Source: Streptomyces sp. TLI_146 | GTDB lineage: Bacteria > Actinomycetota > Actinomycetes > Streptomycetales > Streptomycetaceae | Length of the DNA: 64,000 bases | Assembly (NCBI RefSeq): GCF_002846415.1 | Contig: NZ_PJMX01000001.1 | Location: 8,122,001-8,186,000 of the forward strand | Direction: 5' to 3' | Shown: piece by piece, positions 53,973 through 62,368 of the stretch | Layout of the letters: each line of letters opens with the position of its first letter | Position numbering within the stretch: the first letter of the stretch is position 1 | Position numbers and translations under genes: made by a program | The notes under the pieces: generated by a model | The model's input: the letters and a program-made list of their open reading frames with translations, nothing else | Told to the model about the DNA's origin: nothing | Database searches by the model: none

Positions 53973-55376
53973 TCAGCGCGTGCGCGCGTTGCGCTGTCGT
54001 ACGTAACCGATCGCGGCCAGCGTCAGCGCCAGTCCGCCGGTGAAGTAGAGCTCCACCCGGGTCCCGGAGTCCAGGGCCATGAGCACCAGCACACCGGCCA
54101 CGGCGGCCAGGGCCACCCAGGTCAGATACGGGAAACCCCACATCCGGACGACCAGTTGAGCCGATGCCGTGCGTTCCAGGCGGCGGCGCAGCACCAGCTG
54201 GGACACCGCGATGAAGCCCCACACGATCAGCACGACCCCGCCCACCATGTTGAGCAGCCAGGCGAAGACGGTCGTGGGCCACCAGTACGACAGGAGCACG
54301 GCGACGAATCCGAAGGCGCACGAGGCGAGCACCGCGCGGCGCGGGACCCGGCCGGAGACCTTGCCGAGGAAGGCGGGGCCCTGGCCGCGCGCGACCAGGG
54401 AGTACGCCATGCGCGAGGAGCCGTAGATGTTGGCGTTCATCGCGGAGAGCAGCGCGATCAGGATGACCACGTTCATGATCTGCGCGCCGCCGGGGACACC
54501 GAGCCGGTCGAGCACGGCGGCGTACGGGCCGCTGTCGGTGACGGCCTTGTCGTTCCACGGGATGAGGGTGACGATCGCCAGCATCGAGCCCACGTAGACG
54601 ATGCCGATCCGCCACATCGTCGTCTTGACGGCCTTGGCCACACCCCGCGCCGGGTCCTCGGACTCGGCCGCCGCGATGGTCACCGTCTCCAGCCCGCCGT
54701 ACGCGACGACCGAGGCGAGCAGTCCGACGAGCAGTCCGCTCATGCCGGTGGGCAGGAAGCCGCCGTCGTGGACGAGGTGGGCCGTACCCGGTGAGTCGGT
54801 GCCGGGCAGCAGACCGAGGACCGCCAGGGCGCACAGCGTCAGGAAGAGCGCGATGGCGCCGATCTTCAACGCGGCGAACCAGAACTCGAACTCGCCGAAG
54901 TGGGAGACGGCACCCAGGTTCGCGCCGCAGAAAAGCGCCATGAAGGCCAGCACCCACAGCCAGGACGGGGTGCCCGGGAACCACCCCTGCATGATGTGCG
55001 CGGCGCCGATCGCCTCGATCCCCACGCCCACGACGAGCAGCGTCCAGAACATCCATCCGGCGGTGAAGCCCGCCCAGGGGCCGATCGCGCGCTCGGCGTG
55101 CACGGAGAACGAACCGGAGGCCGGGTCGGCCGCCGACATCTCGCCGAGCATGCGCATCACGAGCATCACCAGGATGCCGGACGCGGCGTAGGCCAGCACG
55201 ATCGACGGCCCGGCGGCGGCGATACCGGCGCCGGACCCGACGAAGAGACCGGCCCCGATGACACCCCCGAGCGCGATCATCGAAAGGTGCCGCTGCTTGA
55301 GCCCGTGGGAAAGAGGCGTGCCGGGCTCAGGCGCGTCCTGTTGTTGCGGGGGAGTGGGGGTCAGTGTCTGGCTCAT
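53973..55376 (-). CDS. Amino-acid permease (APC family)
   Basis: 467 aa from ATG 55376 (MSQTLTPTPPQQQ), 12 hydrophobic helices. APC signature RHLSMIALGGVIGAGLFVGSGAGIAAAGPSIVLAYAASG and LGEMSAADPASGSFSVHAERAIG (helix 3) place it with the AAT group (GabP/AnsP-like). The tail ends in IGYVRQRNARTR. Proton-coupled uptake of an amino acid such as GABA, asparagine or proline is likely. The ribosome site is weak; a start twelve codons upstream (55412) is less likely. An inverted repeat at 55380-55415 overlaps the leader. Confidence 0.9.
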   Translation of the reverse strand: MSQTLTPTPPQQQDAPEPGTPLSHGLKQRHLSMIALGGVIGAGLFVGSGAGIAAAGPSIVLAYAASGILVMLVMRMLGEMSAADPASGSFSVHAERAIGPWAGFTAGWMFWTLLVVGVGIEAIGAAHIMQGWFPGTPSWLWVLAFMALFCGANLGAVSHFGEFEFWFAALKIGAIALFLTLCALAVLGLLPGTDSPGTAHLVHDGGFLPTGMSGLLVGLLASVVAYGGLETVTIAAAESEDPARGVAKAVKTTMWRIGIVYVGSMLAIVTLIPWNDKAVTDSGPYAAVLDRLGVPGGAQIMNVVILIALLSAMNANIYGSSRMAYSLVARGQGPAFLGKVSGRVPRRAVLASCAFGFVAVLLSYWWPTTVFAWLLNMVGGVVLIVWGFIAVSQLVLRRRLERTASAQLVVRMWGFPYLTWVALAAVAGVLVLMALDSGTRVELYFTGGLALTLAAIGYVRQRNARTR

Positions 55377-55379
55377 GTA

Positions 55380-55415
55380 CGGGTGTGTCCAATTAATGAG
55401 ATGCAAGTACACCCG
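55380..55415. promoter_or_regulatory. Inverted repeat at the permease promoter
   Basis: CGGGTGT (55380-55386) and ACACCCG (55409-55415), flanking an AT-rich AATTAATGAGATGCAA core immediately upstream of the permease start. Its position suits an operator blocking transcription or translation; substrate-responsive control is inferred. Confidence 0.4.
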
Positions 55416-55546
55416 ATTATGAGACGCCTACGCGATCTACCATCCGATCCGTCCGTTATCCGGAAGATGCGATGACTTTCCGCTGTCTCGCCCGTACGGA
55501 GCGGAATGCCCGGCTGGGTCGGCGAACGAGGGAAGGGCGGCGTATG

Positions 55547-55978
55547 TCAGGGTGCGCCCGGAGTCCGTCGCAGCGGTTCGTAGCAGTCGTAGTTGCGCTG
55601 GGCGAGGATCCTGCCGTCGCGGAATTCGAGGAAGACCGCGATGTGGGCACGCAGTACATGGCCCGCGGGCAGGTCGCCCAGGGGGACGGCGAGGGTTCCG
55701 GTCCAGGTGACCTCCAGGGCCACCTGGTCACCGGCCGCGACGGCGTGGTGTACCTCGAACCGCTGTTCCCGCAGGAGGCCGCGGCCCCGTTCCGCGCTCT
55801 GGAGAACGGCGGACAGATCGCGCCGGACACCGTCGGGAAAAAGCAGGTTGGGGAACTCCTCCTGCACCGCCTCCGCGTGGAAGAAGCGGGCCAGCTCCTC
55901 ACCGACGGCTCCTTGGGCGACCGCCTCGTGGTAGCGGATGGCCGTTTCGACGTTGGGATGCTGCGACAGATCCGGCAT
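55547..55978 (-). CDS. SnoaL-like / NTF2-fold protein
   Basis: 143 aa from ATG 55978 (MPDLSQHPNVETAIRYHEAV); a start four codons earlier (55990) is possible. NTF2-like fold: helix, RFFHAEAVQEEFPNLLFPDG, then beta strands VEVTWTG-type (QVALEVTWTGTLAVPLGDLPAG) and FLEFRDGRILAQRNYDCYEP. Ester cyclase or hydratase-like proteins share this fold, but many are of unknown function. Sits just downstream of the SARP gene on the same strand (86-base gap), so may be part of its transcript. Confidence 0.85.
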   Translation of the reverse strand: MPDLSQHPNVETAIRYHEAVAQGAVGEELARFFHAEAVQEEFPNLLFPDGVRRDLSAVLQSAERGRGLLREQRFEVHHAVAAGDQVALEVTWTGTLAVPLGDLPAGHVLRAHIAVFLEFRDGRILAQRNYDCYEPLRRTPGAP

Positions 55979-56064
55979 GAAAACGAGCATAGGGGGCCCG
56001 GCGGAGTGGTCGGCCGACCGTGACCGGTCGGTGGTCATGGGTCGGCCGTCAGCTCGCGGTCCCG

Positions 56065-59058
56065 TCAGTTGGCGGTCCCGTACGCGGCCAGCGGCTCCGG
56101 CAGGGGGATGCCGAGGCGTATGTGAAGGGAGTGGGCGGCGCGCAGAGAGGCATCCGCACGCTCGGCGTGGCCGGCCGCGGACAGCGTCGTGCCCAGGGCG
56201 AGCAGTACGGCGGCCTGGAGCGGGTCGTTGCCGAGCCGCCGCGCGCCCGCGAGGCTGCGCTCCAGGTGGGCTGCGGCCTGTCCGTACCGGCCGAGTTCGT
56301 GCAGGGCCTCGCCGAGGCCGCGCTCGACAAGCAGTTCCATGTGCTCGGAGCCGATTGCCCGGCAGCCGTCCAGGGCTTCGGTGTAGCTCGCCACCGCCTC
56401 GGCGGGGCGGCCGAGCTCGACCAGTGTGCGCGCGTGGCCCGTCTGGACATAGACGCGTACCACCGTCCAGCCGAGGGGCGTGGCGCGGGAGAGGGCGTTT
56501 GTGAGGCAGTCCAGGGCCTGCGAGAGGTGGCCCAACTGCCGCAGTGGATGCGCGGTGTTGTTGCGCGCTTCCAGCTCGCCCCACAGGTTGCCGCGCCGGA
56601 CGTGTACGGCGACTGCCTCGCGAAGCAGGGCGAGGGCGGACTCGTAGCGAGGGGTGCCCGTCGTTCCGGTCACGTCCAGCAGGGCGCTCACATTGAGGAG
56701 CTGGCCGAGCATCACCTCGTCGCCGGTGGCGCGGCACAGCGCGAGCGCGCGGTCCACCTGGGCGCGCCCCTCGGCCCCGCGGCCGACCTGCCACAGCCCG
56801 CCGCCGAGCATGTAGCGGGCGCGGATCTCGGCGGCGGGTTCGCCGCGCAGGGCGGCGGCGTCGGCGAGCGCGGCGGCAGGCCCGTTCAAGTACGGCCACA
56901 GGAAGTCGTTCTCGCCGAACGGGTCGAGGGCCAGGAGCAGATCGGCCGCGGGCGCGATCTGGGTCCCCGGTCTGCGTGCGGCCTGGCGCAACACCCCGAG
57001 CAGTGTGTCGAGCTCGTCCCGCACCCACTCCTTCCCGGCCGACGCGTCCTCGAAGCGGACGGGGGTCGCGCGCGTTGGGGCCAGGGAGTCCGCGGTGGTG
57101 CAGCCGGGGCGGGAGTGCCGGTAGGCGCCGCGTACGGTGGCCAGGCAGAAGTCGACAAGGCGGTCGAGCGCGGCGTCGGCCTCCGACGTGTACGGCTCCC
57201 GCGCTTCCTTCGCGTCCGGCACCGCTTCCTCGGCCCGGGCCCGCGCGAACAGGCGCAGCAGGTCGTGGTAGCGATAGTGGCGCTCGCCCGACGGCTCCAA
57301 CAGACCCACATCCACCAGCTGTTCGAGCAGCGCCTCGGTCTGCCGCTCGTCCCGGTCCAGCAGGGAGGCGGCCATCGGAACCGACAACACCGGGCCGTCG
57401 GCGAGCGCGGCGAGGCGGAACGCCCTCGCGAGGTCGGGCGGCAGTTGGTCGTAGCTGAGCCGGAACGTCGCGTCGACGGCCAGATCGCCGATCTTGATCT
57501 GGCCGAGCCTGTGCTGCTCCTCGGTCAGCCGGTCCACGAGCCCGGCGACCGTCCACACGGGGCGCTGGGCGAGCCGCGCGCCCACGATGCGTACGGCGAG
57601 CGGCAGCCGGCCGCAGGCGGCGACCAGTTCGGCGGCGGCCTCCGGCTCGGCGGCGATCCGCGCCGGGCCGACGATCCGGGACAGCAGCGCCAGCGCCTCG
57701 TCGTCCGAGAACACGTCCAGCTCGAACGCCCGCGCCGACGGCAGGGAGAGCCTGACGCGGCTGGTCACCAGGGCGGCACAGCCCGGGGTGCCGGGCAGCA
57801 GCGGGGTCACCTGTCGGCCGTCCGCCGCGTTGTCGAGGAGCACCAGGACCCGGCGCCCGGCGAGCATGGAGCGGTAGAGCGCCGCCCGTTTGTCGAGACC
57901 GTCCGGTACGGCACCGATACCCAGGGCGCGCAGGAACCGGCCCAGGACCTCCTCCGGTTCGACGGGGTCGGCGGACGTACCGCCGAGGTCGACGTGGAGC
58001 TGGCCGTCCGGGTAGCGGTGGCGGACGCGATGGCCGGCGTGCAGGGCGAGCGCGGTCTTGCCGACCCCGCCGAGGCCCGACATCGCGGAGACGATGATCT
58101 GCGGGGAGTCGGCGTCGAGCGCGGCCAGCAGGTGCTCGACCGCGGCCGTACGGCCCGTGAAGTCCGAGGGAGGTGCGGGGAGTTGGGCGGGTGTGGGCTG
58201 CCGGTAGCCCGCGGTCCTGTCTGCTGCGGACCCGTGGGGCGCCTCCGCCCGGAGCGGATCGCCTGCCCGCGTGGCCGGGGACGGGTCGATGGCGAGGGAC
58301 GGATCGGCCCGCAGCACCCGCTCGTACAGGTCGCTCAGCTCCGTACTCGGCTCCACGCCGAGTTCGGCGGCGAGCACGGAACGGCCGTCGGTATATGCGG
58401 CGAGCGCTTCGGCCTGGCGCCCGCCACGGTAGAGGGCGAGCATCAGCAGCGCCCGCAGACCCTCGCGCAGCGGGTGCTCGGCGACGAGGAGAGCCAGCTC
58501 CGGGACGCTCTCGGCGTGCTCGCCCAGCTCCAGATCGAGGCGGATACGGGTCTCCACGGCGCCCAGCCGCCGCTCGGTGAGCGCGCCCCGCAGACTGTCG
58601 GCGTGCGGCCCGGGCACGCCGGCGAGCGGTATGCCGCGCCATAACGAGAGCGCTGTGCGCAGGAGTCGGCGGGCATCCTCAGGGTCGCCGTCCCGGGCCG
58701 CTCGGGCGGCTTCGGCGACGTACCGGTCGAACCGGTCGATGTCGCAGGCGTCCTCGGCGGTCACCAGACGGTAGCCGCCGGGGGCGGAGGCCAGGACAGT
58801 CGCGGGCGTACGCGGCCGACGACCGGGCTCCAGTCTGCGGCGCAGTTCGAAGATCTGGCTCTGCAGAATGGACACGGCCCGCTTCGGAGCGGGGCGGCCC
58901 CACACACCGTCCACGAGGTCGCCGGCGGTGACGGCCCTGCCGCGCCGTGCCAGCAGCATCGCCAGGATCGCCCGCTGCTGCGGCGTCAGCGGAACGGCCT
59001 CCCCCGCACTGTCCACGACCTTGACCGGGCCGAGCAGCCCATAGCGAAGCTCGTCCAT
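56065..59058 (-). CDS. SARP/AfsR-family transcriptional regulator with NB-ARC and TPR
   Basis: 997 aa. Order: OmpR-type winged helix (1-100; LRYGLLGPVKVVDSAGEAVPL, RAVSILQSQIFELRRRLEPG); bacterial transcriptional activation domain (105-250; DRFDRYVAEAARAARDGD, LYRGGRQAEALAAYTDGR); NB-ARC ATPase with Walker A SAMSGLGGVGKTALAL near 326-338 and VLLDNAADGRQVTPLLPG; then TPR repeats to the end (about 700-997). This is AfsR/large-SARP architecture: an ATP-gated activator, often of secondary metabolism. ATG preceded by GGGGGGGAAC. The genes it controls are not evident; it is far from the NRPS operon. Confidence 0.95.
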   Translation of the reverse strand: MDELRYGLLGPVKVVDSAGEAVPLTPQQRAILAMLLARRGRAVTAGDLVDGVWGRPAPKRAVSILQSQIFELRRRLEPGRRPRTPATVLASAPGGYRLVTAEDACDIDRFDRYVAEAARAARDGDPEDARRLLRTALSLWRGIPLAGVPGPHADSLRGALTERRLGAVETRIRLDLELGEHAESVPELALLVAEHPLREGLRALLMLALYRGGRQAEALAAYTDGRSVLAAELGVEPSTELSDLYERVLRADPSLAIDPSPATRAGDPLRAEAPHGSAADRTAGYRQPTPAQLPAPPSDFTGRTAAVEHLLAALDADSPQIIVSAMSGLGGVGKTALALHAGHRVRHRYPDGQLHVDLGGTSADPVEPEEVLGRFLRALGIGAVPDGLDKRAALYRSMLAGRRVLVLLDNAADGRQVTPLLPGTPGCAALVTSRVRLSLPSARAFELDVFSDDEALALLSRIVGPARIAAEPEAAAELVAACGRLPLAVRIVGARLAQRPVWTVAGLVDRLTEEQHRLGQIKIGDLAVDATFRLSYDQLPPDLARAFRLAALADGPVLSVPMAASLLDRDERQTEALLEQLVDVGLLEPSGERHYRYHDLLRLFARARAEEAVPDAKEAREPYTSEADAALDRLVDFCLATVRGAYRHSRPGCTTADSLAPTRATPVRFEDASAGKEWVRDELDTLLGVLRQAARRPGTQIAPAADLLLALDPFGENDFLWPYLNGPAAALADAAALRGEPAAEIRARYMLGGGLWQVGRGAEGRAQVDRALALCRATGDEVMLGQLLNVSALLDVTGTTGTPRYESALALLREAVAVHVRRGNLWGELEARNNTAHPLRQLGHLSQALDCLTNALSRATPLGWTVVRVYVQTGHARTLVELGRPAEAVASYTEALDGCRAIGSEHMELLVERGLGEALHELGRYGQAAAHLERSLAGARRLGNDPLQAAVLLALGTTLSAAGHAERADASLRAAHSLHIRLGIPLPEPLAAYGTAN

Positions 59059-59248
59059 GTTCCCCCCCCGTTGCGTTCCCCGTGTTTCTCTCCGTGCCTC
59101 CACTTGCGTATCGGGCGCCGCGTGCACCTGCCTGTGGGGCGCCCGAGTCCGCCCGAGCATGGTAGAGAGCGGACCGGCACGAGCCGCAGGGGTTGGCCGC
59201 GCTCGGCGGGTCCTTCGAGGCGGCAGGTGCCCGGTCCGGGGGAGTCCG

Positions 59249-60244
59249 CTACCTGAACAGGCGGTCGCTGCTGGTGGCCATGCGGTGGGTGGTGCCGTGG
59301 CGGTTCACCCAGTCGCGGACGAGGTTGATGGCGTTGGCGCACTGCCAGCTGTCGTCGTATTCGCGCACTCCGGTGAAGGCGCCGTAGCCCGCGATGATGC
59401 CGTCCACGCGGGCGTCGCCCAGCAGTTTGTCGACGTACCACGGGTCGTTGTAGGTGGTCGTCCAGGACAGAGTGGCCGCGAGCCGTCCCGCGGCACGGTC
59501 CTGGGCGCCCTTCTTGAGTTCCGCGCACGTGTTCCAGGTGGCTTCCGTACAGTTGCCGAAGCCCTTGGTGATGTCGGAGTCGCCGTAGTCCATCGCCCGG
59601 TGACCGGCCGGGAATCCGGAACCGGACCGGTTGAAGGCGCCCATGACCTGGTCGCGGGTCCCGGTCGTCGTGATGCCCTCCAGCCGGCCGAGCTTGCCTT
59701 CCAGGCTCTGCCAGCCCCGGCCGCCGACGTCCGGCGTGCTGCCGCCGTGGTACTCGTAGAAACCGTAGAGCACCTGGATCCCGGCAGCCGTCAGCCGCTG
59801 CGCCTTGTCGCGCAGTCCTGCGACGCTGCACGCGCGGTTGGGCGCCTCTCCGCAGTAGTTGGGGTCCTTGATGTCCAGCCAGACCAGCGCCAGCCGGCGC
59901 CCCGCGTCGGCGTGGGAGAGGATGCGGTCGATCATGCTGTCGAAGCTGGGGCCGCGGCGGTTCTCACCGGCCGAGGAACAGTCGTGATACGCGCGCCATT
60001 CGTTGGGGTTGTACCAGGCGCAGACGTCGATCTCGATGCCGTTGGCGCCGTGCTTGAGCGCGGCGTCCACGCCGTCCAGGGTGTCGACCCGGTGCGCGAT
60101 GGCGTAGATCGCCTGACGCTGATCGGCTGCTGCCGCAGGGGTCGAACTGAGCGCGGTGGCACCGATGATGCCGCACAGCGCCATCACCAGCGCCAGTATC
60201 GTCCGCGTGCCGGCGCCCCGTCGAAGTCGAAGGTGAGTGGTCAA
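59249..60244 (-). CDS. Secreted sphingomyelinase D / phospholipase D-like enzyme
   Basis: 331 aa, TTG start with GGGGGAA upstream; signal peptide to about residue 40 (LALVMALCGIIGATALSSTPAAAA). The mature protein is a GDPD-like TIM barrel with the spacing of SMase D/actinobacterial PLD toxins: H51, E71, D73 and H87 (AIAHRVDTLDGVDAALKHGA; GIEIDV; RAYHDC), matching H12, E32, D34, H47 of the spider enzyme within one residue. A C-terminal TYNDPWYVDKLL resembles the family's ATxxDNPW tail motif. Likely splits choline- or ethanolamine-containing phospholipids, forming cyclic phosphates. Divergent from the deacetylase gene. Confidence 0.85.
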   Translation of the reverse strand: MTTHLRLRRGAGTRTILALVMALCGIIGATALSSTPAAAADQRQAIYAIAHRVDTLDGVDAALKHGANGIEIDVCAWYNPNEWRAYHDCSSAGENRRGPSFDSMIDRILSHADAGRRLALVWLDIKDPNYCGEAPNRACSVAGLRDKAQRLTAAGIQVLYGFYEYHGGSTPDVGGRGWQSLEGKLGRLEGITTTGTRDQVMGAFNRSGSGFPAGHRAMDYGDSDITKGFGNCTEATWNTCAELKKGAQDRAAGRLAATLSWTTTYNDPWYVDKLLGDARVDGIIAGYGAFTGVREYDDSWQCANAINLVRDWVNRHGTTHRMATSSDRLFR

Positions 60245-60384
60245 GAAAGGTTCCCCCTTGTGTCGGTGTCCTGAGCGGCCCGCCCGCCGACTTGGTCAAG
60301 AGCCGTGGGTGCGGGCCTGGAGCCTCCGAGCCTGTGGGGTGTTCCGTCCCGGCCGCCAGGAAATCTCTGCAGTTAGGGATGTGG

Positions 60385-60406
60385 GAACACGAAAGACGGC
60401 GTGTTC
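60385..60406. promoter_or_regulatory. Inverted repeat GAACACG-n8-CGTGTTC
   Basis: Perfect 7-base arms (60385-60391 and 60400-60406) with an 8-base spacer, inside the divergent promoter region. Operator candidate. Confidence 0.4.
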
Positions 60407-60448
60407 GGGCAGTGGGCTGTGCCCTGATGGTCTGTTGTCCGGGGAGAG

Positions 60449-60482
60449 TTGTCCGCGATCTCTCACGGAATTGTCCGCGATC
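60449..60482. promoter_or_regulatory. Direct repeat TTGTCCGCGATC
   Basis: Two identical 12-base copies at 60449-60460 and 60471-60482, 22 bases apart (two helical turns), about 100 bases upstream of the deacetylase start. Typical layout for tandem activator binding. Confidence 0.45.
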
Positions 60483-60579
60483 CGTAACAGACGCATCCTC
60501 CGGCCGCCGGCTCTCGTCCTGCCAGGTGGTCACGAGATGACCGGGAGTTCGGCGAGGTACTGCGCGGAAAGGGGCGGAC

Positions 60580-61353
60580 ATGGCACGGCATGGCGGTGGG
60601 CGAGGCTGGTACGGCAAGGTGGCCGGGGCGGCGCTCGGGGTGACAGTGCTCGCCACCGGTGCCTCGGTGTGGACCGCGCAGGCCGGGACCGAGAGCGACT
60701 CGTCACCCAAAGCGACCGCGTCGGCCACGCCGGGCAGTGACGTCAAGCCGGTCGCAGCGACCATCGAGCACGCCTCGGAGGCGGGAGCGCGCGGCATCAA
60801 CATCACCATCGACGACGGCCCCGACCCCAAGTGGACCCCCCAAGTGCTCGACCTGCTGCGGGAGTACGGGGTGAAGGCCACGTTCTGCATGGTGGGGACG
60901 CAGGCGCAGGCCCACCCGGACCTCGTGAAGAAGGTGGTCGCGGCCGGGCACCGGCTGTGCGACCACTCGGTGTCGCACAACACGGCCATGGACAAGAAGT
61001 CCCCGTCCTACCAGGCGCAGCAGATACTCGACGCCGAGCGCATGATCACCGAAGCGTCCGGGGGCGTACGGCCGATGTACTACCGGGCGCCCGGCGGGGC
61101 CTTCACCCCCTACAGCCGCCAGCTCGCCGCCTCCCGGGGCATGCGCCCGCTGGGCTGGAACGTGGACAGCAAGGACTTCGAGCGTCCGGGTACGAACGCC
61201 ATCGTCGCCACCGTCGAGCGCGAGCTGCACAACGGACCGACACTCCTCTTCCACGACGCGGGCGGCGACCGCACCCAGACCGTTCAGGCCCTGCGCCGGA
61301 TCCTGCCCCGACTCAAGGAGCAGGGTTACTCGTTCGGCTTCCCGGTGCACTGA
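60580..61353 (+). CDS. Secreted polysaccharide deacetylase (NodB domain)
   Basis: 257 aa. Signal peptide (about 1-36; VAGAALGVTVLATGASVWTAQAG), short linker, then a CE4 NodB domain. Motifs: T-I-D78-D79-GPD, metal ligands H129 and H133 in CDHSVSHNT, RAPGG, and FHDAGGDR near the end. It removes acetyl groups from peptidoglycan or chitin-like glycans outside the cell. ATG preceded by AAGGGGCGG. Full length for the family. Confidence 0.92.
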   Translation: MARHGGGRGWYGKVAGAALGVTVLATGASVWTAQAGTESDSSPKATASATPGSDVKPVAATIEHASEAGARGINITIDDGPDPKWTPQVLDLLREYGVKATFCMVGTQAQAHPDLVKKVVAAGHRLCDHSVSHNTAMDKKSPSYQAQQILDAERMITEASGGVRPMYYRAPGGAFTPYSRQLAASRGMRPLGWNVDSKDFERPGTNAIVATVERELHNGPTLLFHDAGGDRTQTVQALRRILPRLKEQGYSFGFPVH

Positions 61354-61476
61354 GCGCGGCCTTCCAAGGTGCGCAGCAGCCCGTCGTGCTCGCCGTCGCC
61401 GGGCCCACATCCTCGCTGTTCAGCCGACGGTGAAGACCCGCCCGGCCCGGCTCGACGATCATTACGCTCCAGTCCC

Positions 61477-62202
61477 ATGACGACGGTTACCACGCGCACG
61501 GTCACCTACCCGGCCGACGGCCTCACGATGATCGGGCACCTCGCGCTCCCCGCCGGTGTCGACCGCCGACCCGCGGTTCTGATCGGGCCCGAGGGGACGG
61601 GCCTGAACGACTTCCAGCGCCGCCGGGCCGACGCCCTCGCCGAACTGGGCTATGTGGCGCTGGCCTTCGACATCAACGGCGGGCGCTGGTTCACCGACAT
61701 CGAGGAGATGCTGGCGCACGCGATGCCGCTGCTCGCCGACCCCGACCGGATGCGGGACATCGGCCACGCCGCACTCGATGTGCTGCGCGCCGAACCCCGG
61801 ACCGACCCCGACCGGATCGCCGCCATCGGATACGGCACCGGGGGCGCGATCGCGCTGGAACTCGGGCGCGACGGCGTCGACCTGCGCGCGATCGGCACGG
61901 TCAACGCACTGACGACGGGCCGACCGGGCGAGGCGGCGCGCATCCGTTGCCCCGTGTGGGCCGGGGTCGGATCGGAGGACCCGATCATGCCCGCCGAGCA
62001 ACGGGACGCCTTCGCCGCCGAGATGCAGGCAGCGGGCGTCGACTGGCGCCTCGTCGTCTACGGCGGGGCCCTGCACGCCTTCCACCACCCGCCGGTCGAC
62101 CAGGCCGTACGCCCCGGCGTCGGCCACCACCCGCTTCACGCGCAGCGAGCCTGGGACGACATCGTCGACCTGCTCGCCGAGTGCCTGCCGGTGGGGGATT
62201 GA
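61477..62202 (+). CDS. Dienelactone-hydrolase-family protein without its nucleophile
   Basis: 241 aa, alpha/beta hydrolase of the DLH family (TVTYPADGLTMIGHLALPAG, VALAFDINGGRW). The nucleophile elbow, normally G-x-C-x-G-G, reads GYGTGG at 118-123, so the Cys/Ser is Gly120. The other triad members remain: D168 in GSEDP and H200 in LHAFHH, with the expected spacing. It is therefore probably not a hydrolase, unless another residue substitutes. Start MTTVTTRTV; an upstream open frame exists but is not coding-like. Confidence 0.85.
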   Translation: MTTVTTRTVTYPADGLTMIGHLALPAGVDRRPAVLIGPEGTGLNDFQRRRADALAELGYVALAFDINGGRWFTDIEEMLAHAMPLLADPDRMRDIGHAALDVLRAEPRTDPDRIAAIGYGTGGAIALELGRDGVDLRAIGTVNALTTGRPGEAARIRCPVWAGVGSEDPIMPAEQRDAFAAEMQAAGVDWRLVVYGGALHAFHHPPVDQAVRPGVGHHPLHAQRAWDDIVDLLAECLPVGD

Positions 62203-62274
62203 GCCAGGGCGCGATTACCCAGGCCACCGCATCGGCGCCTCCCAGGCCCCAATGTCAGCCGTCAGTCGTCAGCT

Positions 62275-62368
62275 GACAGTCCTCATCTGTCAGCCGTCAT
62301 CTGTCAGCTGTCATCTGTCGGCTGCCATTTGTCAGCCGTCATCTGTCGGCTGTCATCTGTCAGCCGTC
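62275..62368. repeat. Tandem 14-bp repeat, 6.7 copies
   Basis: Units of the form GTCAGCCGTCATCT in direct tandem: 62275, 62289, 62303, 62317, 62331, 62345 and a partial copy from 62359, with one to four substitutions between copies. It lies between the convergent hydrolase-like gene and the phosphoesterase, and the last partial unit forms the phosphoesterase stop codon. A perfect GTCAGCTGAC palindrome (62268-62277) borders it. Confidence 0.9.

Larger units (their letters stand above)
60245..60579. other. Divergent intergenic region with repeats
   Basis: 335 bases between the SMase D-like gene (minus) and the deacetylase (plus), no gene seen. It contains the inverted repeat at 60385-60406 and the direct repeat pair at 60449-60482. 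Confidence 0.5.
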
